Origin: Streptomyces graminilatus
GTDB lineage: Bacteria; Actinomycetota; Actinomycetes; Streptomycetales; Streptomycetaceae
Direction of reading: 5' to 3'
Length of the DNA: 52,416 bases
NCBI RefSeq assembly: GCF_001418565.1
Contig: NZ_LIQQ01000124.1
Span: 1 to 52,416 of the forward strand
Numbering within the stretch: position 1 is the stretch's first letter; the number at the start of each line of letters is the position of its first letter. The notes below the pieces were generated by a model. That model saw only the letters and a list, made by a program, of their open reading frames with translations, was not told the origin of the DNA and did no database searches. Of this stretch, positions 37,792 through 44,984 are shown in pieces. The translations under genes and the position numbers were made by a program.

Positions 37792-38544
37792 ATGACCGCC
37801 CGCTCGGCGCCCGACCGGCTGCTGTCCGTACTCGGCGCCTTCGACCACGACCACCCGGCGCTGTCCCTCACGGACATCAGCCGGCGGGCCGGGCTGACCC
37901 TCACCACCACGCACCGACTCGTGGGGGCCCTCACCGACTGGGGCGCCCTGGAACGGGACGACGACGGCGTCTACCACGTGGGCCTGCGGCTGTGGGAGGT
38001 CGCGGCGCTCGCCCCGCGCGGGCTGGCCCTGCGGCAGGTCGCGCTGCCGTATCTGGAGGACCTGTACGAAGCGACGCACGAGAACGTGCAGTTGGCGGTA
38101 CGGGACGGCGGCGAGGTCGTCTACATCGAGTGGCTGTCGGGCCGTTCGGCGGTCGGCGTGCACATCAGGGTCGGCGCCCGCTGGCCGCTGCACGCCACGG
38201 GCGTCGGCCTCGCCCTCCTCGCCCACGGCGACCCGGCACTCCAGCAGCAGTACTGCGAGGGCCCGTTGGCCGCCTTCACCCCGCACACGATCACCGACCC
38301 GGGACAGTTGCGCCGTGTCCTGGCCGAAGTCCGGCGCACGGGCGTGGCGGTGAGCAGCCGTCAGGTGACCGAGGACGCGCTGTCGGTGGCGGCCCCTGTG
38401 CACGGTCCGGGCGGCACGGTGACCGCCGCGGTGTCGGTCGTGGTGCCCCGGGCGGACGCCCAGGTACCGGCACTGGTGCCCGCGGTACGGCTGGCGGCGC
38501 GGGGGATCTCACGGGCGCTGGGGTGGCGGCCGGACGGTCGGTGA
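37792..38544 (+). CDS. IclR-family transcriptional regulator
   Basis: Regulator of 250 aa with an N-terminal winged helix (RLLSVLGAFDHDHPALSLTDISRRAGLTLTTTHRLVGALTDWGALERDD) and the IclR effector domain (EDLYEATHENVQLAVRDGGEVVYIEWLSG, PLHATGVGLALLAH, AVSSRQVTEDALSVAAPVHGPGG). Ligands are usually small organic acids. It follows the MarR gene by 37 bp in the same direction with GGGAG upstream, so two regulators flank the acyl-CoA type operon; which genes it controls is unknown. Confidence 0.9.
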   Translation: MTARSAPDRLLSVLGAFDHDHPALSLTDISRRAGLTLTTTHRLVGALTDWGALERDDDGVYHVGLRLWEVAALAPRGLALRQVALPYLEDLYEATHENVQLAVRDGGEVVYIEWLSGRSAVGVHIRVGARWPLHATGVGLALLAHGDPALQQQYCEGPLAAFTPHTITDPGQLRRVLAEVRRTGVAVSSRQVTEDALSVAAPVHGPGGTVTAAVSVVVPRADAQVPALVPAVRLAARGISRALGWRPDGR

Positions 38545-38591
38545 GCGGGCCGGGTGTGCGCGGTCCGCCTTTCTCCGAGCTGACAACAACT

Positions 38592-38603
38592 CACTTATCA
38601 GTG
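38592..38603. promoter_or_regulatory. Candidate operator before the caspase-Hsp90 gene
   Basis: CACTTATCAGTG: 4-bp arms around TATC in an AT-rich patch (38581-38610), ending 31 bp before the -10 box. It is in the right place for an activator or repressor. Weak by itself. Confidence 0.3.
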
Positions 38604-38634
38604 TGAAACGGCCCCCGCCGGGCCGAAGTCGCGC

Positions 38635-38646
38635 TAGCGTCCCCGC
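38635..38646 (+). promoter_or_regulatory. Leaderless -10 box of the caspase-Hsp90 gene
   Basis: TAGCGT (38635-38640), CCCCGC, then GTG at 38647, the same hexamer and spacing as at 101 and 2990. No ribosome binding site is present. Confidence 0.6.
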
Positions 38647-41600
38647 GTGACGATCAGACGATCCGCTCTCCTCATCGGTGTGGGCGACACCCCACGTGCC
38701 GCGTCGCGGTTCGGTCCACTGACGGAGGCGGTGGCGTGCGACCTCGAAGCGATGAGTACGCAGCTTGCCGCGTCAGGATATTCCGTCCGCACCCTTGAGC
38801 AAGGCGACGACGGACTGGTCAAGAAGAACGACATCACCACGGCGTTGGAGCAGGCGGCCCAGGAGGATTGCGACCTGCTGCTCGTGTACTTCACAGGGCA
38901 CGGGGTGCATGTGATGGGCGCCGACTATCTGGTTCCCGGCGATGCCGTTGCCCCGGGGCCAGGGCTTGCGTGGTCGCCGGGGCAGATCGAGTCGCTGCTC
39001 TCCCTCGACATGACGCGCTACCTGAGGGGATGCCGGGCCCCATCGGTCATCTACGTGGTGGACGCCTGCCGTGACAGCGGCCCGGACGACGACTCTGCGG
39101 GCTTTGGCGCCGCCACCGTCCACGCCCCGTCGACGCGTCTCGCGCTACTGGTCGGCTGCGACCGCGGGCAACGGTGCCATTTCGACGACACGGGAAGTCA
39201 CTTCACCCGTGCGCTCTCCGAAGCCCTGGGCCCCTACGCCCCGCAGCGCACCCTCGACGCGGTGTTCCGCCAGGCCAAGCAGCGCACCGCCGACTACGCG
39301 GTGCGCTCCGGTGAGCAGCACCCCCAGGTGAGCTGCGCGCCCGGCGACGAGGCGCTCTCCGCCTTCCCCGAGCTGTGCGTGGGCACCGAGATCCCGCTGC
39401 GCTGGCGCGAGGACGTGGAGAAAGCCCCCTTGTGGAGCGCCGGACCGGGCGAGGACGGCCCCGACTCGGCCATGCGCGAGCGCATCGCCGAGTTCGCGCG
39501 TGCGTGCGCCATCTCCGTCCTCAAGGACCGGCGTCGCTTCGACGACCCCTGGAACGACCCCGGGCTGCCCACCCGCACCGTGCGCCGTGTGATGCCGGAG
39601 CTGCTGCGGGGCGGCTCCGACCGCTCTCCGGTGGAGACCGGCCTGCTGGCGGCGCTGCCGTTCCTGCGGGAGGCCATGTGGGCTCGCAAGCTCAGCCGCC
39701 TGGCCGACGCGGACCCCTTCGACCTCGATCCGGTAGGCCCGGACAGCAACCGTTCCAAAATGCGCACCGAGCTGCAATACGTACACGAGAGCCATCCCCA
39801 GCTGCTGCGCAAGGCTCGCGGCCACGGCCGTCGGGGCGAGACCGAGTCGCACCGGGCGCTGGCGGCCTGGCTGGCCCATCGCTGGGTGGCCGAGCAACTC
39901 GTCGACCTGCCCGACTCCGGCGGCCAGGAACTGATCGGACTGCTGGCCAGGGCACTGCTCGGTCCGGGGCAGGATCATGAGGAGCAACTGAACGAAGTCT
40001 ACTGGCTGTTGGCGAACAGTATCCGGTTCCTCGCGGACGACCCCGTCGATCTGCCCTCGTACAACCGGCATCTGGCAGGAGCACCCACAGCCCTCACCAC
40101 CGCGGAGGAACGGTGCCAGGTACGGCTGTGGAGCGTGTTGGGTCTGGTCCGCCTCGGCGGTCTCCTCGCCGCCGACGTACGGCAGTTCCCCGACGTACTG
40201 CCCGATCACGTGGGTGTGGCGGACCCGGTCCGGCCGCCCGATGTCGTACGCATCCTGCACGACCAACTGGAGTGGGCCAACGAGGGCGACGACCTGCATC
40301 TGAATATGCTGTGCCCGCATCCAGCCCTCCACGAGGGGCTGACGGATCTAGCGCTGCGCGCGGACCGCGCGCTGCGCGCCCTGCACGATGCCCGGGAGCA
40401 GCGGCGCAGCGACTTCCCGGACCGGCTGCCGGGCCGGGTCACCACCCGCGATCTGCTCCCCGCGCGCCGGCCGCAGTCGGGCCAGTCGGAGGAACGAGCC
40501 TATTCGACGCCGCTGTTGCGCTTCGCACTGGCTCAGGACGAGATTCGTGAACTACTGATGGGGCATCAGCTGTACGGGGACCGGTCTCTGGCCGTGAGGG
40601 AGTTGTACCAGAACGCCGCTGACGCCTGCCGCTACCGCGAGCTGAGGTGGAAGTACCTCAGCCGCACGGGCGGTGCCCCCTCCAACTGGACCGCCGAGAT
40701 CCGCATCACCCAGGGCCGCGAACCGTCGAAGGACGGCCGCCCGGGCCGGGCGTACATCGAGTGCCGCGACAATGGAGTCGGCATGGGCCGGGCCCAGTTG
40801 GAGCAGACGTTCAGCCGGGCGGGCCGCCGCTTCTCCCAGACCCGCGCGTTCCGCCAGGAGCAGGCCCGCTGGCTGGAGGAGGACCCGGCCCTGCGCCTCT
40901 ATCCCTACAGCCGGTTCGGCATCGGCGTACTCAGCTATTTCATGATCGCCGACGAGGTCATCCTGGTGACCCGGGAAGTGACCGCGAAGGGTTCGATCGC
41001 CGAAGCGCTGACCGTCGACATCTCGAGCAGCAGCGGTCTGTTCCGGATCCGGGGGTACGAGGACAAGGACGGCGGCGATCCGATGCGGGACGGGGGTACT
41101 CGGGTCCGGCTCATGCTGAGCGAGCCCGAGTGGGACAACGAGTTGGTTTCCGCGCTGGAGGTGCTGAAGCATCAGGTCCGGCTGAGCGAGTACGAACTGG
41201 TCCTCACGGAGGAGGACAACACCCCTCTCGTGTGGCCTGCGGGGGAACTGCGGCATCCCGCGCCGAAGGACGACCCCGATCCCGTTCCACCGCGCACCAC
41301 CACCCGGGGCTCTGTCTGGTGGGTGACCAACCAAGGCATGGTGCTCGCCGACGGCATCGTCACCTCGCAGGAACCCTTCGGGTATGTCGTCAATCTGACC
41401 GGCCCGCAGGCGCCCCAACTCAGCGTCAATCGCAACAGCCTGCTGAGCTGGGACCGCCCATGGGCCAGGGAGCAGGTGGAGCGGGCCACAGCCGACCTGC
41501 CCGAGTGGGCGGGGCTGGACCTCGAATGGCTGTGGCGGTTGGAGAGTTCAGACATCGGGCTCGCCCGGGTGGCGGGCACGGAGCTGGCCGGACGAGGGCT

Positions 41601-43743
41601 CGTGCTGCCCATCTACCGGAACTCGTCGTACCGTCTGCCGGACGTCTCCCTGGACCACGTCGGCTGGTTCGCCGACGACAGGGATTTCCTGCCGCAGAAT
41701 CTCAACTCAGGGCCGCCCGGCGGAAATGACGTCACTCGCCCGTGGCGTCTGGCGGTTCTGCGCGGCCAGGGCATCCAGGTCGACGACACTTTCAGCTCGC
41801 AGGCGGTGCTGCCCAAGGACCTGTCCGGGCATCCTGTTCCGCGCCCGGGTGACAGTAGCCTCATCGCGCAGGCCTCGGGCGATGCCCGCTCCCTGGTCGG
41901 GTACGCCTTCGACCACCAGCGGACCATCACCGATTCCCTTCGCGACCTGCGACGTTACGCCATACTCGGGCCAAGACTCCGGGTGCCACCTGTCGCGGTG
42001 GACAGGATGCCCGATCTGGAGTTCGTGCCCGAACGCGTCGACCGGGACCTGCTGGAGTGGATGTACACCTGGAACCAGCCGGGCCGGGCGGAGCGGCAGC
42101 CAGCAGCGGGAGCGCTGCTGTCCATCTCGGCCTACAGCGGCCTGGACATCGGCCACCTGCTGAAGCGCTGCCACCGGTACGCACCGCTGGGCCTGAAGGT
42201 GCCCGCCGTGCCCGCTGCCCGCATCTTCACCCGGGTCGCGACGACCAGGGACGCCGAGCTCCTGTCCGGATGGTCGGAGAACGACCGTACGTACTGCGAG
42301 GAGGGCCTGCCCAGAGATGTCCTGCCCTTCCACATCGCCCGGCTGGCAGAGCAACTCGGTCTCACCAGCGCCGAAACACTGGCAAAGCTGCGGGCCTGGG
42401 AGTTCCTCGGCTACCGGCTTCCCTCGGAGGACCAGTTGCTCGCGTCTGCCCCCAGCGCCGCCCAGTGGAATCTCTTCCGCCGCTTCTGGAACCCGCGGGA
42501 GGACAGGTCGGCTCCGAGCCTCCCCTCCTTGCTGATCGAGGCCACACGTCGCCAGATGACGATCACCGCTCTCCTCCAGTCCGTCGGCGACCTCGCCGGA
42601 CAGGCGGGCATGCGTCTGCCCGACCTGGACGGAGAGGCGGCCGGACTTCCCGCGATGGAGGACAACGACCTGAAACTCCTCACTGTCAACGAGGACCTCA
42701 ACACTCCGCTGCCCGATCGTTCGATCTCCATCGATTTCTTGGCCCTCTGTCACGCGCCTGGCGGTCAGCTGCCAGGCCTTGGAGGCGACCTGGACGAGGA
42801 ATCCTGGGAGGTCTTCGTCTCGCGAGTGCGCCGGGTGGCGGCACTCGGCATGGCTGTTCCCGACGACCTCGAACCCCTTCGGCACTGGGTGGAACTCTCG
42901 CCCCGCAACCGCATCGCTCTCCTCGCCAGCAGCATCGATCCAGCGGTTCCGTGGACGGCGGCCACCCTCGTCTCGGTGGCGGGCGAGCTGAAGGAGTCAC
43001 TGGGTGACAGCCTGAGCCGGCTGGCCGCTCACGGGCCCAAGCTCGGGAAGCACGTACCGAGCCTTCCCGACGGGGCCACCCTGCTCAGCCCGAGCACGGC
43101 CGAATCCGACCTGATGACGGAACTCAGGGGACTAGAAACCGGTGAGCCTCTCCAAACCGTCTGGATCGACATCACACCGTTCGATCTGGCGAGGTACGCC
43201 TGCAACGCTGCCCTCACCGTCGACGAGGCCCTCGACCGGCTGGCCCCCTACCGCGCCCTCGGCGCTCAGCTCCCCGAACTCACCGACGAGCAGCGCGTCC
43301 TGGTGACCGGGCTCAAGCCCGGCCGGCGCGACCTCCTCGCCCTGTCCGATGCCATGGCCGGCGAGAAGCCACGCGACCCTTCCCCCGTCAAGCCCCTGGA
43401 ACTCGTAGCCCTGGCCGCCCGTCTTGGCCGATCCGCCCAGCAGGTGCACGAGCGACTGAGCCGCTACGAGCCTCTCGGCGTCGTCATGGAGGTCCCGGAC
43501 GCCCCCGATGTCCTCCCTCTCTGGCAGGACCTCATCCTCCTGACCGAGGGCCTCAACGGACAGGAACCCGCCCTGCAAGGCACCGTCTCCGCGGCACGGA
43601 TCGAGGCGCTGGCCCGCGAACTGGACTCCACCAGTGACTGGGTGACAGGGCGCCTGCTCGTCTACGCGGAAATGTTCCAGCTGCACATCGCCCCGGCCGA
43701 GAGTCCCGCCAACCCGAATGAACCCCAGGAGCAGCCGTCTTGA
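38647..43743 (+). CDS. Caspase - Hsp90-like ATPase - winged-helix-repeat protein (predicted conflict/immunity device)
   Basis: A 1698-aa cytosolic protein with no signal or membrane segment. Residues 1-245: caspase-like protease, with His85 in YFTGHGVH and Cys141 in VVDACRDS, both in expected contexts. 260-620: helical, unassigned. 630-830: Hsp90/GHKL ATPase with Glu652/Asn656 (AVRELYQNAADACR), DNGVGM at 708-713, FGIGVLSYFMIAD from 757 and a GGTRV motif. 830-1080: middle region (QLSVNRNSLLSWDRPW). 1080-1680: about nine divergent repeats ending in 'RY..LG..LP', read as winged helices. Proteins joining caspase and Hsp90 ATPase modules are known from comparative genomics of bacterial conflict systems; the repeats would sense or scaffold, the ATPase gate, the protease execute. 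It overlaps the next gene by TTGA. A/T at third positions looks commoner than in flanking genes. Confidence 0.85.
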   Translation: MTIRRSALLIGVGDTPRAASRFGPLTEAVACDLEAMSTQLAASGYSVRTLEQGDDGLVKKNDITTALEQAAQEDCDLLLVYFTGHGVHVMGADYLVPGDAVAPGPGLAWSPGQIESLLSLDMTRYLRGCRAPSVIYVVDACRDSGPDDDSAGFGAATVHAPSTRLALLVGCDRGQRCHFDDTGSHFTRALSEALGPYAPQRTLDAVFRQAKQRTADYAVRSGEQHPQVSCAPGDEALSAFPELCVGTEIPLRWREDVEKAPLWSAGPGEDGPDSAMRERIAEFARACAISVLKDRRRFDDPWNDPGLPTRTVRRVMPELLRGGSDRSPVETGLLAALPFLREAMWARKLSRLADADPFDLDPVGPDSNRSKMRTELQYVHESHPQLLRKARGHGRRGETESHRALAAWLAHRWVAEQLVDLPDSGGQELIGLLARALLGPGQDHEEQLNEVYWLLANSIRFLADDPVDLPSYNRHLAGAPTALTTAEERCQVRLWSVLGLVRLGGLLAADVRQFPDVLPDHVGVADPVRPPDVVRILHDQLEWANEGDDLHLNMLCPHPALHEGLTDLALRADRALRALHDAREQRRSDFPDRLPGRVTTRDLLPARRPQSGQSEERAYSTPLLRFALAQDEIRELLMGHQLYGDRSLAVRELYQNAADACRYRELRWKYLSRTGGAPSNWTAEIRITQGREPSKDGRPGRAYIECRDNGVGMGRAQLEQTFSRAGRRFSQTRAFRQEQARWLEEDPALRLYPYSRFGIGVLSYFMIADEVILVTREVTAKGSIAEALTVDISSSSGLFRIRGYEDKDGGDPMRDGGTRVRLMLSEPEWDNELVSALEVLKHQVRLSEYELVLTEEDNTPLVWPAGELRHPAPKDDPDPVPPRTTTRGSVWWVTNQGMVLADGIVTSQEPFGYVVNLTGPQAPQLSVNRNSLLSWDRPWAREQVERATADLPEWAGLDLEWLWRLESSDIGLARVAGTELAGRGLVLPIYRNSSYRLPDVSLDHVGWFADDRDFLPQNLNSGPPGGNDVTRPWRLAVLRGQGIQVDDTFSSQAVLPKDLSGHPVPRPGDSSLIAQASGDARSLVGYAFDHQRTITDSLRDLRRYAILGPRLRVPPVAVDRMPDLEFVPERVDRDLLEWMYTWNQPGRAERQPAAGALLSISAYSGLDIGHLLKRCHRYAPLGLKVPAVPAARIFTRVATTRDAELLSGWSENDRTYCEEGLPRDVLPFHIARLAEQLGLTSAETLAKLRAWEFLGYRLPSEDQLLASAPSAAQWNLFRRFWNPREDRSAPSLPSLLIEATRRQMTITALLQSVGDLAGQAGMRLPDLDGEAAGLPAMEDNDLKLLTVNEDLNTPLPDRSISIDFLALCHAPGGQLPGLGGDLDEESWEVFVSRVRRVAALGMAVPDDLEPLRHWVELSPRNRIALLASSIDPAVPWTAATLVSVAGELKESLGDSLSRLAAHGPKLGKHVPSLPDGATLLSPSTAESDLMTELRGLETGEPLQTVWIDITPFDLARYACNAALTVDEALDRLAPYRALGAQLPELTDEQRVLVTGLKPGRRDLLALSDAMAGEKPRDPSPVKPLELVALAARLGRSAQQVHERLSRYEPLGVVMEVPDAPDVLPLWQDLILLTEGLNGQEPALQGTVSAARIEALARELDSTSDWVTGRLLVYAEMFQLHIAPAESPANPNEPQEQPS

Positions 43744-44072
43744 GTACCCCTCCCCACAATCAGGACCTGCCTTACGCCCAGGTCGACGCCGGCCTCGTCA
43801 ACGACACCTTCCAGGTCACCGCGGACCCTGCCGGGGTCACCGTCACCGGCATCTGCCCTCGCTGTGACGGTCGTACCTCGACCACACTCCCGCTGGGAAT
43901 CGCGGGCACGAAAGGCCTGTTCAGCTCGAAGGACAGGGTGCCGACCCCGGCCGAGCAGGCCGATGCCAAAGCCGCCGAGACGTTCTTCTGCGAATGCGGT
44001 TTCGCGCACACAGGGCAGCCGGAGAACACTCACTTCGAGGGCTGCGGCGCCCAGTGGAAGGTCAAGCCATGA
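43740..44072 (+). CDS. Cysteine-rich small protein of the caspase-Hsp90 cassette
   Basis: Soluble 110-aa protein. Cys39 and Cys42 (GICPRC) with Cys84, Cys86, His90 and Cys102 (FFCECGFAH; EGCGAQW) could form a zinc-ribbon-like site with a long central loop. The N-terminal ~35 residues look like a beta-rich segment (NDTFQVTADPAGVTVTG). The TTG start at 43740 overlaps the stop of the upstream gene and has AGGAG eight bases before it; the end overlaps the next gene by ATGA. This strict coupling says all three products are needed together. No known family recognised; adaptor or substrate of the caspase are options. Confidence 0.8.
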   Translation: MSTPPHNQDLPYAQVDAGLVNDTFQVTADPAGVTVTGICPRCDGRTSTTLPLGIAGTKGLFSSKDRVPTPAEQADAKAAETFFCECGFAHTGQPENTHFEGCGAQWKVKP

Positions 44073-44671
44073 GCGCCGGCGTCGACCGCCGCTGGGCCGA
44101 ACTCGCCCGGGAACTCGAGTTCAGCCAGCTCGACCAGCTCCGCAAGCAGGCGGAGGGCTGGCGCAACGGACTGGTCGGGCTCACCGCTCTGGTCACCGTC
44201 CTCGCCGTCCTCAAGGGGCGCGACGACCTGACCAACCTGCCCTCACCCTGGCAGACCGTCGCGACCATACTGCTGGGCGCGGCCTATCTCTTCCTCGTGG
44301 CAGGTTCGCTGGTCACCGTACGCGCCTCCTACGGAAAGCCCGGTGACCTGCTTCATCTCGGCGGGCAGTCGCTGCGCAAATGGACCCTCACCGAGATCCG
44401 GCGGGTACGTCGGGCGCTGTACCTCAGCATGGCCGCCTTCGCCCTTGGCATGACTCTCGTAGCGGCCGCCGTCGGTGTCTCCTGGACCCACACCGAAGAG
44501 TCCACCGCCGATCTCGTCAAGGTCACCACCGCCACAGCTGACTTCTGCGGGCAGCTCGTGTCGTACACCCCTTCAAACGTCACCCTCCTCCCCACCACCG
44601 GAGACACCGCCAAGCCCCTTGTCCTCCGCACCGCACAGGTCCGGAAGATCACCCCGGCGACCGGCTGCTGA
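44069..44671 (+). CDS. Three-TM membrane protein of the caspase-Hsp90 cassette
   Basis: A 200-aa protein. A charged helical N-terminus (RRWAELARELEFSQLDQLRKQAEGW) is followed by hydrophobic segments at ~34-49 (LVGLTALVTVLAVLKG), 65-83 (ATILLGAAYLFLVAGSL) and 117-137 (LYLSMAAFALGMTLVAAAVGV). A ~60-residue C-terminal part holds Cys160 and ends in Cys200 and may lie outside the membrane. No known family recognised. In a protease-armed cassette a small membrane protein is a plausible effector that damages the membrane once cleaved or released, or the anchor for the large protein. Both are inference. The ATG overlaps the previous stop. Confidence 0.82.
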   Translation: MSAGVDRRWAELARELEFSQLDQLRKQAEGWRNGLVGLTALVTVLAVLKGRDDLTNLPSPWQTVATILLGAAYLFLVAGSLVTVRASYGKPGDLLHLGGQSLRKWTLTEIRRVRRALYLSMAAFALGMTLVAAAVGVSWTHTEESTADLVKVTTATADFCGQLVSYTPSNVTLLPTTGDTAKPLVLRTAQVRKITPATGC

Positions 44672-44700
44672 TCCCTCCCGGACGCCGATGCCCACCCCGG

Positions 44701-44865
44701 ACGGCCGGCCCGCGGAGCCCGGCATCCGCGACCTTCGTCGGGTACGTCAGGCCGGAGACCGACTCCCCCTCCCGCGTCGCCACGCCGGTGTCGATCAACT
44801 TCACGGAAGCTGTCACCGATCCGGCCGCGGTCCAGCAGGCGATCACCGTGACTGCCGCTGAATTC
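44701..44865 (+). pseudogene. Remnant of an L,D-transpeptidase Ig-like domain
   Basis: One frame reads ASATFVGYVRPETDSPSRVA, then TPVSINFTEAVTDPAAVQQA and ITVT, closely matching the N-terminal Ig-like domain of actinobacterial L,D-transpeptidases (pattern 'VGVGMPV.V.F...V.D.AAV..A..VT'). It then runs out into unrelated sequence. The lipobox, second Ig domain and the HGT...SHGC catalytic region are absent. It is a short relic next to the caspase-Hsp90 cassette. Confidence 0.5.
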
Positions 44866-44916
44866 CCGGTCCCGCCTCTTGACGACCGGTGCCACCGGGA
44901 GCACATTGGGCCCACT

Positions 44917-44932
44917 TTGAGAGCGCTCTCAA
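44917..44932. promoter_or_regulatory. LacI/CebR-type operator before GH16 gene
   Basis: TTGAGAGCGCTCTCAA is a perfect 16-bp palindrome 53 bp upstream of the start codon. Its GAGCGCTC core is that of operators bound by LacI-family repressors such as CebR, which control cellulose/glucan genes in Streptomyces. It suggests glucan-oligosaccharide induction. Confidence 0.65.
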
Positions 44933-44984
44933 GCAATCTCGAAGGCGCCCCCACACCCCCCACCCCGTACCCGAAGAGGCACCC

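Noticed and set aside
39145..40332. 395-aa frame antisense to the caspase-Hsp90 gene as an antitoxin or overlapping gene
   Set aside because: Gly/Val/Gln-rich, no conserved motif; the sense frame has continuous domain matches.
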